Source: Adenanthera pavonina (Eukaryota; Streptophyta; Magnoliopsida; Fabales; Fabaceae). Taken from it: a DNA stretch of 64,000 nucleotides. The DNA is taken from assembly GCA_026686845.1 (NCBI GenBank), contig JAIVEN010000022.1, positions 28,618,001 to 28,682,000 of the forward strand, written 5' to 3'. Below the pieces are notes generated by a model. That model worked only from the letters and a program-made list of their open reading frames with translations. It was not told the DNA's origin and ran no database searches. Position 1 is the first letter of the stretch; every line of letters starts with the position of its first letter. Below are positions 34,291 through 47,496 of this stretch, piece after piece. Both the position numbers and the translations under genes were made by a program.

Positions 34291-37200
34291 ACTTGCTCAC
34301 CTACAAAGTAAATATAATCAGAATTTGATTATATTGAAATAATAAAAAATAGGAAATCATAAATCAATGTATGTACTTTGTGTATTAACAACTTTAGGAG
34401 TTTTGTCAGTGTTCAGCTGAGAATAAAGCTCAATAGAATTGTCCGGATAGAAATTTTCTCTACTATAATTGTTAGCATCACCAGAAAATTATTCATCAGA
34501 AACATATATATAACAAAAAATCAAGTACATAGTAATGTTCCACCAAGTTTTTTTGTGACTGCTGCTATGGGAAACCAAAAATTTAAATCGATGAGAAGCA
34601 ATTAAATCTGTTGTAATGCACCTAGAATCAACCAAAAATTTGTGTGGTCCCTTGATTTGAGTTCTAAAATATGTCTCAACTTTTCTATTTGGTGATGACA
34701 AAGAAGGTGGACTTGTAACTGGACCAGTGAGAGCCATCGATAAATAGTTTTCATCTGTGATTTTGCAATGCATGAATAAATGAACTTAGTTAATTATGTG
34801 TGTCTTCCCATCGACAATTCTAAAATAAAATACTAAATTACATTTTAATTACCATTTACACCCTCCATATCAGCTGCATTTGTACTATTGATATAGTGAT
34901 GTATTTGATCTTGTTGACAGACATATCCACCTCCACTATCTTGTCTATAGCAAATAGGACCATGCAGGGCCCAAACAATTTCAAACAAAGGTATAAAAAC
35001 ACAACACATAGTCATAAACATTAGCTCTTATATGTTACTAATATCCCTTAAACACATATTTTGTTATGTCACACTACAAGTAAGGAGTTCTTTCCCTTTC
35101 CTCTTGTGCATGGTTCCGGTCAAGTCAACTGGAAAAAAAAATGCATCATTGATCAGTGAACTTGGTCTTTATATATAAGAGCAAAATATAGGTGAATCAA
35201 GTTCATAGTAGATCAGTATGAAAATCTAAGATGATGTCATGGGCAAACAAAATGTACGTCAGGAGAAACAACTATACTAGAAGCATATTCTAAGTCCTTG
35301 AACTACTACTCCAAATATCTAAACCTACCACTCCTAACACTGTGATTGAGCAGGACAAAAATAACCTTCATTATTATAGTCCAAACCTTTATCAGTAAAT
35401 ATTGGCTGGAAGTACAAACTTTTCATCTATATAAATGAGATTAAATATAGTAAACGGAATTAGACGGGCACAAAAAAGTAGAGGTGAAGGGGAGTATTTT
35501 GTTCGTCTATTTCTTGGCTATATGACTTACCTCCAAACTAAATCTTTTGATTATAGTAAGGATTAATGAGCCTGTATCTCGCACTATCAACAATCTGACA
35601 CTTGCCGAATTGACTGTCATGGAACAGAAGTCACAAACTAACAGTAGCAGTTTGGGTGAAAGCTAACCATCACATTTGCCAAAATGATAAAAAAATATTA
35701 CATTCAGCCAACAATCGCAGATGAAACATTGAGATGGTATCAAACCTCGAGTCATTAGTAGTTGACGAAGGAACACAACTGCTGAATGGCTGCTCTAACA
35801 TCTTGGCACTTATATCATCTCCATTATCTACAACACAACAGAACCTACGTATAAGTGAACCGTAAGTAAAATCCTCCAATTCATTCATATTTGATATATG
35901 GTGCAAAGCAGAAAAAACTAATAGGTCCTTCCATAACAAAAAGTACCTGAATAAACTAAGCATGTTCCATCTGTGTCTTCAAATTTCAATCTGCTATGTT
36001 TGATCTTCATTTTTAGAGTAGCTGAGAATCTACTTACGTGAAGCAAAAAGGGGTGGGTTGGGAAACAATAATAATAGGTCAATAAGCAACCTAGACTTCT
36101 ACCCACACGATTTAAAATACATGACCACTTCACAATGATATAATCTGAACATGGTCATGATGTATATATGCACCTAGACCTCAATCCACACCCTCTGCAT
36201 CTCCACAAGAATGAAAATAAGGAAAAAAAATTATGGCATATATGTGATTTTACAGATATAATGGTTTTAAATAAAAGTTATGAAATCGCAAATAATTTAT
36301 AGAAGATTATCAGTAGCAGAACAAAAAAAAACGTGTATATTGCAATCTGATTATGGCATAGACTTGATCCACTTGAGTGTTGAAAAATCAGTCATAAGGT
36401 ATAATAACTTACAAAATAGATAAGTAATCATAAGATGAGCTGTATATTGAAATCTGATAAGTTGCATTTTCAACAGGATTAAGTCTGATTTAATGAAAAA
36501 GCCTCATTACATACATATAAGTATTTTCGTCCAAAGCTAAGAGATTTTCTTTCAAATCCACAAATATTGTGATGATGGAAAGAGTTGAAGTAGAATAGTA
36601 TATTATGATCATTTGTTCCCTAAAACACCATAATGATGTATTATAAATTATAAATTTGTAATATTGGGGCATTTGAAGGTTCTCTATTTTTACTTCCCAC
36701 GGACCTATAGTCTTTCTGGAAATGTGGTTGCATAAATCAACATAGTGTGTAAGTTACATATCTGTAATTGTTTAGCAATCCTTTCAATGATTTCATACTA
36801 TATGGAACATGTTAAAAAAAAGACATGGATCAATCTAAGTCTTATAGACATACCAAACGTTATATAAAAATTGAATAAAAGCAAAACCACACAACTAATA
36901 CATTAAGAAAATAAACTGAATTTATGTCATATACAATTGACCTGAATTTATGAGACCTACATTGTTTTTTCAAATAACCTAATGCACATTGTAAGCTCTT
37001 TATCCAAACTTCTTTCAACCATAAAGAAGATAAGATCTTAAGATGTCACTGTGATGACTAACAATAGCAAGATATATAACTTGGAATTACCAGGTCTGGT
37101 ATGTGAATTTTCTTTTCTCCAATACATGCTATCTAGAACTATCAATTGCTATATTTTACTGGCCTGTCCTCACATTTATTTTACTTTCCTATCCTCAAAA

Positions 37201-37739
37201 GGAAAATGCTTTGTTTAAAAAAGATCAACATTAAATCTGGTTAGTGGTAACAAACAATTAACATGTCGAGATATTTGGATGTTAACTGCTAATGCCACAA
37301 TCAAAATGGTACATTGGTAGTGCGCTCTTAAAAAATATAAAACTTACTTTGCAGAAGTGCCAAGAAAACATTTTAACGGCCACCAAAGCAATTAACGGCC
37401 ACATCAGTTGCACCATCAGCCACCCTACCTCCTTGGTTATCCATTCATAGTGTTAGCTGAAGAATCATTTTTTTTTTGAGCAAAAATAATCTTTGAAGGA
37501 CTAAAATGAGACACCAAATACTTAGGAAGCCTGAATTAACACAATGGAAGCCCCGAAAAAAATGAAAGCAAAATTAAATTTAACTCACCAAATTGAAATT
37601 GTGAACTTTGTAATCCAAATTAACCAAACAGTAGTATAGGCATGAGTTTTAATATATTTAACTAAGGAAAGAATTAACCTATAGATTTCTCATGGACAAA
37701 TGGGTCAAGGTAGCAGATCTGAGCTTAAAAGATATGAGG
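34291..37739. other. Upstream part of the Helitron relic and spacer
   Basis: Short minus-strand stretches look like further N-terminal exons of the RepHel gene or a partner: VETYFRTQIKGPHKFLVDSR near 34660, and DSGGGYVCQQDQIHHYIN near 34930, the latter beside splice-like signals. Another open stretch at 35670-35963 (DDISAKMLEQPFSSCVPSST) is not recognised. Beyond 36000 I see no gene. Confidence 0.35.
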
Positions 37740-38320
37740 TGTGGATGGGTGAGTGATAGCTGACCGAAATGTGGCACGATCTGCCGCAAGGATCACTAGC
37801 TTTCATGGTGAATTGACCTATAGATCCGAATTCATAAATTATAGAACATCAAAATGACGGGCGACTAGCTTTAGTTATCCTCCACCATTGTTCGCAGAGT
37901 TGTAGAAAGAAGAAAAGGACAAAGGATGACGGTCATCTCTCAAGCACGTGACGGCACCACCACAGTCCAACCACAACCAAGCAAGGAACCATTATAATCT
38001 GAAATGTAGATGAACCGATTATTCAAAGATTTGAAGAAAAGAAGTAGACCCCATGGACGGACGATTCAGCGTTGGGTGACCGAAAGGGATAATGATTTCC
38101 CGCAATCATCACTAGGTCTTATGGTGAATGAACCTACAAGTCTCTTTGTGCATATTTGAGGACATGAGAAGCAGGAACAACCACCTTCAGGTTCTCCTCC
38201 ACCATTGTTCAAAGGCCTGCAATAAATAGAAAAAAAGAATGATCCACAGACTGCGTCTAGTACTGAGACACGCAACGGAAGCAGGACAATCGGACGGCAA
38301 CCAAGTATTTAACCAAGTAT
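37740..38320 (+). repeat. Tandem duplication of a roughly 320-bp unit
   Basis: The unit starting at about 37745 (GACCGAAATGTGGCACGATCTGCCGCAAGGATCACTAGCTT-type sequence) recurs at about 38078 (GACCGAAAGGGATAATGATT then CCCGCAATCATCACTAGGTC). Shared anchors are ATCACTAG, ATGGTGAAT, ACCTA, CTCCACCATTGTTC and ACGGCA/ACGGCAACCA. It is more GC-rich than its surroundings and lies on the 5' side of the Helitron relic, where a promoter would be expected. Confidence 0.65.
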
Positions 38321-39826
38321 AATCCCAAATTTTAAGTCCACAAAATAAATCATCATTCATCATCATATATATATATACACACACACACATATATGCTATA
38401 AAATATAAGCCGCTGCTTTCATTTTGAGGGGGAAAAAGTTAAAAAACCTGCCACACACACAATTCAAACCCAACTACAAAACCATCCCGCCAAATAAACC
38501 TAGTCCAAATGAACAGAGAATTGTTTCTGCACATGAATAGGGAATCAGCCGTCTAAGTTGTTCCAATTAATGATAGAGATGATCCAGTTGCTTCTAGCAT
38601 TATAATATATATTGATTTTATAGCCTGCTGTTGGTATGTTCAAGAATAAAATGGAAGCAAACGATCAAGTCTATAAAATGATATTAATTTGTTCCCCAGT
38701 GACTAAACTCTGATAGGCTTTTGAGATACTATAGAAATATGGAAAAGTCCTTTTCATTTGTTATCTTGCCTTTGGTTTTATGCTAATTATATGGTGAGTC
38801 ACAAATACTAATCCAATTAATGTTGCGATAAGAAATAAGTACATTGACCTGAGTGGATGTTCCTGCTAGTTGAGGCTGCCCTTGTTAGGATTGGTTGATG
38901 CTGGGTAAAAGTGCCCACATAAACTTGTACGCAAAATGTTATAGGCATCTTCATTTTGCCATGGAACAATATTATGGGGGCACTAGCTGTCAGTTTGAGG
39001 AACATGATGAGTTCAAATTTTAGAATTTCCCTTCATGTTACACCCTATAAGCCTATTTACTTAGGTAAACTTACATTTACAAATATACTTTGAGCTAATC
39101 TTGTATTTAACTCATTTTAAAAAGTTATTATGTAAACGTTTACTTTTTGACACACTTTTAGCCAAAAAATTAGAGAAGTCAATCTTCAGTTTATAAACGT
39201 ATCTTTATCTCATAATCATTTTGTCATACTTACTTTTATAATAAAAAAATCCAAACATAAATCATATTACAATAAACTTATTTTTATTTAAACTTCATTT
39301 TGATAAACTTTTTTTTATTCTAATTTAAGTTTGTATATTGAAAACCAAACTATGTTTGAAGGGATGGCGATCTCTAGAGAGAAGCAATGACATCGAACAA
39401 TGGGCTGTGGTTTGAGGTGCCTTGTAGTAGGCGCTCTTCTTCTCGTTATTTTGGAAAGCACATGGACCATGTAATATTGGGCTACGTTATGAAAATAACA
39501 AGGGATGAACAGGAGGCACGGGCACTTCTGAATCCCTTGGTGCTATTACAATTTTATGGCTGACTGCGAATTAAGGCCAGCCCAGCCTTGTTTCCCCTCC
39601 CTCGCTTAGGCCCATTGACCCTTTGAATACTTAATAATGGTTAGCTCCAATTGGGCTTTAAGCCCTCATTTATCACCCAAGAAAGGTTAAGTCTAATTTT
39701 TTTGGCCAAAATTTTTGGTTTTTTTCCCCTCAAATAACTCTAATTAATTGAGTGACTCTAATGCCTTATTCTGAACGAGGACGTGGCTGAAGGAGAAAAA
39801 GAAGAAATAATCAAATAACCACATTT
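38321..39826. other. Spacer with AT/AC microsatellite
   Basis: CATCAT(AT)n(AC)n(AT)n occurs at 38350-38395. No gene is seen. GC-richer sequence at 39360-39620 carries no frame I recognise. Confidence 0.35.
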
Positions 39827-39872
39827 GATACACATCTTATATTCTGGCAAAAAAAGATGCACATCTAATATA
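39827..39872 (+). mobile_element. Micro-retroposon-like insertion with 17-bp imperfect duplication
   Basis: GATACACATCTTATATT (39827-39843) and GATGCACATCTAATATA (39856-39872) agree at 14 of 17 positions and flank CTGGCAAAAAAA. The A-tract abuts the second copy. The head CTGGC resembles the end of the larger hairpin element at 53.7 kb (..GCTGGCAGGCC-A tail). Confidence 0.5.
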
Positions 39873-40236
39873 ATTTGAGGATTTTTTTTCTTTTTGGCCA
39901 CAAGGAAGTATTCATTTCTTACAGACAAAGTGACACACTCCAAGTCTCCAACGAAGAGTAGTTACTATGAAATTTTATATATCATTGTTATTTTTTTTTA
40001 TTTTAATACTACTTTTATCTAAATCAACATTTGAATGAAATAATATTTTCATTACTATACTATTTTAATATTACTTTTTATAATGATTGTTTTCTTTTCT
40101 ATAAATACTCTCTTTATTTTCATACTCATCAATTTTGTATACTAAATGAGACATTAAAGATTTTATTAACTTTAAGAATTTTCTCATTTTTTGTATTGCG
40201 TTGGTGTATATATACTAACACATCTAATATCTAAAG

Positions 40237-40283
40237 TGATTTATTGTGATTCGTATTGGGAAAAAATGTTTTATTGTGATTCG
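40237..40283 (+). mobile_element. Micro-retroposon-like insertion with 17-bp duplication
   Basis: TGATTTATTGTGATTCG (40237-40253) and TGTTTTATTGTGATTCG (40267-40283) differ at one base and flank TATTGGGAAAAAA, whose A-tract abuts the second copy. Confidence 0.55.
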
Positions 40284-40347
40284 ATCGTGAGAGGTTAAGA
40301 GGGTAACCTAGTGCTTAGTACATTAAAAAAAGAAAAACAAAAATTCC

Positions 40348-40395
40348 AAACTCCTTTTAGAGTATTCAGGCGAAAAAAACTCCTTGTTGTGTATT
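40348..40395 (+). mobile_element. Micro-retroposon-like insertion with 19-bp imperfect duplication
   Basis: AAACTCCTTTTAGAGTATT (40348-40366) and AAACTCCTTGTTGTGTATT (40377-40395) agree at 16 of 19 positions and flank CAGGCG followed by an A-tract that runs into the second copy. It lies only about 65 bases after the previous micro-insertion. Confidence 0.5.
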
Positions 40396-41508
40396 ATCGT
40401 CTCTATGAACCTACGGTAACACATATATCTTCAGAACCTTTGGTTGGTTCATAATTATTGACATGGTTTATCTGCGGGTTAAGAAATACATAAATTCGTT
40501 GCGCATGAGTAACTTAATTAAACCTCCTACACTAATTTTTTTAAGAAATTATATGTAAATATTGCTCCAACATAACATGCATGACTACATTTGGTCATTA
40601 ATAAACTAAAAATGAATAATTCAAATATATAATGCTTCAACACTAAAACACTGGTAATGATAAACACGCTCAATAATAGAGTACTCAATCATGCAGTGTC
40701 AATGTGTCTTGGGCTCAATGAAAAAAGGATTAAGAAGCACATAATTGTTGGTGAGCCAAATTAATAATCAACCCCACCAACCGACAATGACACATTCAAC
40801 ACATATATTTATATATTCCTTATTAAGACTTTAAAGAGAATACATAAATATATATTACGCCTCAAACAGTAATATATCCTATATGCTTTCATTTCAATAG
40901 ACAATGAAACTTTGATATTTAGTATCTTTGATTTGGTGTGATTGTAAAGTTGGGTATTGTCATTACCATGAAACTTCCTTCTTTGTATAGCACACGGAGA
41001 CAATATATTAAATGGTCAAATTAATTAGTATATATAGGATTGGTACGACAGCCACCACATCTAATCTATATATATAGCAGATAAAGCGGTGCCATGTAAT
41101 TATGCATATTGTTGTGTTCAATGCATATCGTGCGCACATGCATGATTAATCACATTGGTTTCATACTCAATCCAATATTAATTAATTTGTCTTATTTGTT
41201 TGTAATACAATTTTGTTACTTAAACATGCTCCTACCCAAACAGTTCGAGCCTTGGTTTTTGAGTTTATTAATAATGGGCGAGAAAGAAATATATAAACTG
41301 GTAAAGACAATTTATACTATCTGTTACCAAAAAAGAAAAAGGGAACTACCTTTATTACAAATGGATATATACTGTGCCTTCCACAAAATCTCGTCATTTA
41401 AATTTGAACCAAAATTTTTTAGGACACTTAACAACAAACATGTGGAAGATCCCACAATTATAATTTTATAAATCGGTCCTTAATTTTCGCATAATATACA
41501 AGCACTTT
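40396..41508. other. AT-rich spacer, no gene seen
   Basis: The only longer open frame (41109-41471) has no recognisable content. Confidence 0.4.
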
Positions 41509-41516
41509 CTGGTTAT

Positions 41517-41998
41517 GGCAGTCAAAATGGGCCAAACCCGACGGGCCGGCCCAAAAAGTCCGAAAAAATGAGCGGGCTCGAGCTTCAATTTTAGGAGTAA
41601 ATACATAATCTGAGCTTTTTGAGTCCGTCCCGTTTAGGCCCAACCCATGGTGGGCCGGCCCGAAAGCCCGAGAATTTTTTCTTTTTCTTTTGTTTTTTAT
41701 TTAAAATATTAAAAAATACATATTATTTTATTAATTAGTGATATAAATTGTAAAATTTAAATATTATGTTAGTTTTTGATGAATTATAATAATAATTAGT
41801 TGTATTAATTTAAATTATAATGATAATTAGTTGTATTAATTTAAATAATTGTATAAAAAAATTATTAAAAAATATTAAAAAATTAAAAAAAACTCGCGGG
41901 TCGGCCCGTAGGCCAAATCCCGTAAGTTCGGGCTTGGAAAACCAAACCCATTTTTTAATTCGGGCTTTTTAATTTGGCCCGAATTGACAGTTTTATTC
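41517..41998. mobile_element. hAT-type MITE with GC-rich ends, 482 bp
   Basis: The 8-bp sequence CTGGTTAT lies directly on both sides (41509-41516 and 41999-42006), a hAT-type target duplication. Near the ends CAGTCAAAATGGGCC faces, in reverse complement, CTGTCAATTCGGGCC. The first 140 bases and last 110 bases are rich in GGGCC/CCCGAA/GGCCGGCC motifs resembling subterminal transposase-binding repeats, while the core is almost pure A/T. There is no coding capacity. Confidence 0.75.
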
Positions 41999-42006
41999 CT
42001 GGTTAT

Positions 42007-43515
42007 AATAATAATAATAACCTGGGACACCAACAATGTCACAATATTGAGAGAGCAGGCACGTCTATATTATTGCATGTAATTGGCCCATCAAAAATTA
42101 TGGAGAAAAAATTGATAGAAGATATTGCGAGATATATATTAGTCAAATTAAATATTTCAATTAGAATGAAACACGCCCAAGACTAATTTCAGTGAACTCA
42201 TAATTTGTCAATATACATATATTAACATAATTTTATAATTTAACTTTTAGAATTTCACACTTAATCCAACAAAAATGATCAATTGCACCGAGAAAAAAAA
42301 ACTAAAAGTGCATAAATTATTTAAAATGGGCCGTTTGTTTTAGAAATTTTATGAATATTTTTTCTTTGGTTAAAATTAAAGAAAAAGGACTTTTTAAATT
42401 ATTTAACAATCAAAGTGGGTTATGGGAGATGAAAGAGAAAGTAAGGGATTTTCTATTGTCATATTCCCTTGAAGGCAAATCTTGTTATTTTTGCAATTTT
42501 GTAGAATTAGCTTTATACATCCCTTTTTTCCATGTTTTCCTCTCAATTGCTTTTTCTTAAAAGTTACTCAAAGTATGACATCTCAAAATAATAAAAAAAA
42601 CCATTTTTTTTCAAATTCTAATTATTTTTAAAAATTTAAACAAACATTCTAAAGATTTTTAAAATTGCTTTTCTATATAGAGAAGTGATTTTTTTATTAA
42701 AAAAACTGAAATAAATGGGCTCAATATTATTTAAATATAAAAATTAATCGCTTCTAATAGAGCACAATATGTGTGGTGCCAGAAATACAGATGATGAGCA
42801 TTAAGATAGGATCACAATTAAACGACACTCAAATTAAATGTTTAAAAAATTAGAATTTTGGAACAAAATATTGACGAGGCTAATACAACATTTTATAATC
42901 TTTGTAGCTTTTGCGTATATAATTTTAGTCGGATATCTTATATCACCATAGAGCAAAGTCAAGGACAAATACTTTTTATTTTTTTTTGGGTTCTCTTAAC
43001 ACAAGAGTCTAAAAAGTAAGAACGACATTGTTCTTCATTAAGATCTCATGCATATATATGACATTCTCTATTGGAAAGAGCAGCACGGAAAGAAGGAAAT
43101 TCTTAATAACTCTCAAGAGTCGTTCCAAAACAATGAGCTACGTTAATTAGCCATATAACTTATTGCACAAGTACTAGCTTCACTTTCTGTGATGGAAATC
43201 GAGGGTCATCTGCCAATCTCTTTAACTTAATTAATTCACCAACCTTCATAATCAGCTCCATTGTTAGATATTTGGATGAGTGTTTCAACAAGAAGAATAT
43301 TATTTTCATTATATATATATTCTAATAAAATTAATTATTGTAACTATCATATTATTATGAATTAAATTATTTTAACGTTTGTAACCTCTTTCATTATATA
43401 TATCATAGTTAGTATTGTCAATTCTAATGCTATATACAAGAGTCATCTCTCTCTTGTGGCACAAAAATACCACCAAGTTCATCCTTGTCGATCTTCATCT
43501 CTCCCTTCTTCTTTG
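42007..43515. other. AT-rich spacer
   Basis: A (TAA)n run follows the MITE at 42004-42020. GGGCCGTTTGTTTTAG at 42327 resembles the end of another MITE, but no partner arm was found. No gene is seen. Confidence 0.35.
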
Positions 43516-44400
43516 TGTAACATCTTAATTTTTATATATGTATTTTATGACCAGATCATGTCATAAATGATATTAAAATATTTTGGATTAACTCATGATA
43601 AGTGGGGAAACCTAAATATTTAATTAAATAGGTTTAAGATCTAAAATATTATAGAAATATCAAAAAGGAGATTAAAAGGCAAAAACAGTTATTTTGCTAA
43701 AGGTAAGGATAAAATGGTCATTTTATAATAGAAGAGAAAGAAAATGATAATATAATACTCTAGTGCAGACTAATAGTATAAGTGATACTAGATATGTGGA
43801 CCAAAAGAGGAAAAAGTATAAGTCTAGTAAAATGCGAGCCCCATATGAATAGTAAATACCGAGGAAGATGAATAGTGAAAAGTAAGTAAGATAGGTGAAC
43901 CTCATATAGAAAAGTAAAAAGAGAAAAGTAATTAGGTCACGTAGATAAAGTAAAAAGATAACGATACAGGATATAAAGGAAAATTCAGAGAAAAGTACAC
44001 AAATCTGATCCAAATGAATCTGATAAAGTAATAAAAGTACATATCTACTTTTTGACTTTTTGGCCAAAAATCATTGGACAAAAATGCCCTTGTCCGTTCC
44101 TCTCACAAAGTAAAAAATATCTTGAGGCAAAATGGTAAAGTGATATAAAATATTAAAGAAAAAACTTGAGTCCTTAGATCAAGAAGTAATCCAAGGGCTC
44201 GTACTCACCCACATTTCCTATAAATAGATCCTTTCCCCCGTTATTTACTCATTTGTGAAACACCAAGACGGTGTTAGAGAGAGAAGGAGGAAGGGCATGT
44301 AGAGAGAGAAAGAGAGAAAGAAGGAAGGAAAGGAAGAGAGGAAAGAAATGGAGGCTAGAAGAGATCTTCAAAAGGTAAGCTTTTTCTCCTAATCTTTTTA
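43516..44400 (+). mobile_element. LTR-like promoter segment
   Basis: TGTAACATCTTAATTTTTAT at 43516 resembles the start of Tekay/Del-type Gypsy LTRs. A TATA box (CTATAAATAG, 44218-44227) follows, then a long GA-rich leader. An ATG at 44348 opens nine codons (MEARRDLQK) up to a perfect splice donor (GTAAGC at 44375). No downstream partner exon, second LTR, target duplication or retrotransposon gene was found, so it could instead be the first exon of an unidentified host gene. Confidence 0.3.
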
Positions 44401-46827
44401 AGTATATTTCTTCTTTCATTTAGCTTAAGGTTTAATGATACTTTAGGTTTCAATCAAGTTAAGAAAGTGATGTAAAGTTAAGTGAAAGTAAAGTTCAAAG
44501 AAAAGTTAGTAAAGCTGCAAGATAGTCTCTTATCCATACATAATATTATTACTTATGAATGTTTTATAAATGATACCATATTGCTATTATGAATGTTTTT
44601 CTATGATTGGTGGTTGTTTTATATTAAGGGTTAAGCCCCAGGATGCCTATTTATTAAGCCGTTATGCTGCCGAAATTTTTTTAAACATGGAAGTTTTTTA
44701 TGATTTAATAAAAGTATGTTATGTTTTATATGCTTTCAAATGTTTTTGTGATGACATGATGGCATTTGTAAGTGGACTATTGAGATTTCCCACTCTCACC
44801 CCATAATTAACCAATGATATGATCAAATCATGGTAAAGGGAAAAATGTGGAGCAAGAAGAATAATAATGATGGAACCTTACTGAAAGCTATTAATATTTT
44901 ATTTTGTATAGTCTGATTCAAACTGCTATATAAAATCAAATATACCTTCAAAAATTCTGGTGTCTACATTTGTGGATAGAATATATGTTTCAAGAGCAAA
45001 ATGACACTGGTTTAGCTATATTTAGATTTATATAATGGTAGTTATTCAAGTTTTCCTAAAACTGCTCCAGTAGACATTATTTCTGACCTCTAATGATATA
45101 TGTTAGTGCTCTGCTCAGTGTAGTTATAATAAATGTACTAAAAAAATAGGATTAGAAAGTAGACACATAAAGCTTTTCAAAGATGCTAAGTATGCATCAA
45201 ATGAATCTATATGTTAAGAGAAATAAATTTCCAAAATTGAGATTTAGTTTTCAAACAGAAACAGAGATATGAAAATGAACAGTAATGTTTGCTCAATAAA
45301 TTTCATAAATCTGTGCATTCATTTCCCAGTTTCTAATTTTTTTCCTAAAAATTCAAGATGTGCATGATTTTCAAACACTTGAACTACTAAGAAATAATTT
45401 TTATATATTTAATTATGATTTTGAAAAATTACTGCACAATGAGCTGAAAAGCTATAAGAAACAGTTTTAGAAAATTTTAAAATTTTAATTGATTCAAATT
45501 TTCTAAGACTGTTTTATTACATTAAAATCAAGCAGTTTTTATGAGAAAAGTTTTAAAATGCAAGATGTATTACTTTGATTATTATATTGTTATTGGTGTA
45601 GCAATTTTGATTAATTCATGAAGGATTTATATAATTTTGGGAGATTGCCACATATATTATAAAAAGTGTTTCTTGATTAATGTGACTCAGACTATTCAAA
45701 CTCTTTATTCCATTGATATACTAAGTATGGATTATCCTTACCGCACAAGTAGCATGATCAGATTCAAAGCCTCCGATGAATCACTGAAAGGGGCAAGACT
45801 TGAATACCAAGTAATTAATTGCATCACAAAGTTTATGTCAGAATGTCTCAGCATATAATTGATATGCTTAACTATGATTGATTCATGTTTTTGCAATATA
45901 TGGCTCTCATCTGTACTTTTTTTTTCAATTGTGATGATCCTCATTAATAACATAAAAAAATAAATTTGTATTTATTTTTAATTTATATGTGCCTTAATTT
46001 TAGATGCAAAATCCAGGGAATTCATGGTGGTCCCTGTTTTAGAAAGAGGACAAGCTCGCGTGAGGGAGGAAATCGATATGGAGCTTCATGGAAGGAAAGG
46101 GTGTGGGCTTTCCTTCGATACAATCAAATCAAATAGAATCTTAAATTATAATTATTATAAATATAAAAAAATTTAAAAAAAAAGAAAAGAAAAAGAGGCT
46201 TTCACATTTTTCTACGCTCTCCCTGTACTCCACCCACTCCTTGCTGTTGCTGCTACTATTTATGAATTTGTCGTCTCATCTCATCCTCCTGAACCGAAAG
46301 TGAAATCAATGGGAATTTAATCCTTTGGCCACCATCATTTCTTTTCATGCAATGCTTCCTTGCACCTGCAAATGTCTTTGTTCACCATTATCACTGTAGT
46401 TTTAATCCTCATTGATATATATATATATATATATATTTTTTTTTTTTAAAATACCATTGATAAGTGTTATTAAAAATATTGAAAGGGTTACTCAACATTA
46501 TGATTTGGTGATGTGAAGTCTACGCCGTTTATTACAGGTTTGAAAATTTAATTAAATTAAATGAAATTTCTGTATATATTATGCAGAGTTTGAACTAAGT
46601 CCTCATACTTTATAAATAGTGCAATTTACTATATATTATATATTTTATATTAATGTTAATGGATATTGATACTTAACTTATTACAAAAATTTAAAATTTT
46701 AATGCAAAAAATAATTTAATTTCTTAAAAAAAAGATTTTTCTTTTGTTTCATTTTTTAATATATAATTTATCAATTTAATCAATATTTTTTATTTATTTA
46801 ATTTAAAAAATAAAGTCTTTCAAAATC
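44401..46827. other. AT-rich spacer
   Basis: No gene is recognised. A pure (AT)n tract lies at 46415-46436 beside a T-tract. Sequence at 46010-46330 is more GC-rich, but its frames are not recognisable. Confidence 0.35.

Positions 46828-46872
<45 letters not shown>
46828..46872 (+). repeat. (TTA)15 microsatellite
   Basis: Uninterrupted TTA trinucleotide repeat, fifteen units. It is a likely length polymorphism. Confidence 0.95.
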
Positions 46873-46873
<1 letters not shown>

Positions 46874-47143
46874 ACAATTTCATTTTTGTTATGGTTTCTA
46901 AATAAGAATATGAGATTTGATTATCAAAAGCAGCTTTTATTCTTCTTTTCAAACAAACTTTAAAGTGTTACCATTTTTAGATTGAAAAATAATTGAATAT
47001 GTTCATATAGTAAGTTAATGAGGACATAATATTTTATCTTTGTTTAAAACGAGGACCATTTTATTTTTTGGCCTTCAAGTAGGTATCATACTGAAATTTA
47101 ATAGCATATTTTTAGTACGATATATAAATTTGATTTCAATCTT

Positions 47144-47180
47144 ATAATTTTTCTTTTTTTTTTGGGCCAATAATTTTCTT
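47144..47180 (-). mobile_element. Micro-retroposon-like insertion, 11-12 bp duplication
   Basis: ATAATTTTTCTT (47144-47155) and ATAATTTTCTT (47170-47180) flank a T-tract followed by GGGCCA. On the minus strand this is TGGCCC plus an A-tract abutting the duplication. The repeat is AT-rich, so chance is a fair alternative. Confidence 0.35.
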
Positions 47181-47434
47181 GTTTTAATCTACCTTCTTTT
47201 GTTTCGTAGATTAAAAACAAAACCCTTCCCTTCTTTTTTTTTTTATTTTTTGAAAAACCACTTTCCCTTAAAAAAAACAAATAAAGTACCCCTCACTCGC
47301 CTAACAAAAAAAAAATTAAATACATCCTCGCCCTCCCTCAACAAGGGAGGAAAAGACGGCAGGGTGTGGATAAAGAAACAAATGAAAAAAGAAAAGAAAC
47401 AATAGGGGGCTAACCATCTGATTCCCTTCCGCCA

Positions 47435-47464
47435 CCTTCCCCTTCCCCTTCCCCTTCCCCTTCC
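47435..47464 (+). repeat. (CCTTCC)5 pyrimidine-only repeat
   Basis: Five tandem hexamers make a fully pyrimidine/purine-asymmetric run, followed by CGTCCGTCCG. Such tracts can form triplex DNA. It sits directly beside the MITE at 47497. Confidence 0.9.
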
Positions 47465-47496
47465 GTCCGTCCGACTTGTTTGCTTTCGTTTCTTTA

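Noticed and set aside
37461..37490. T-tract with GAGC head as a micro-insertion
   Set aside because: No flanking direct repeat could be found.
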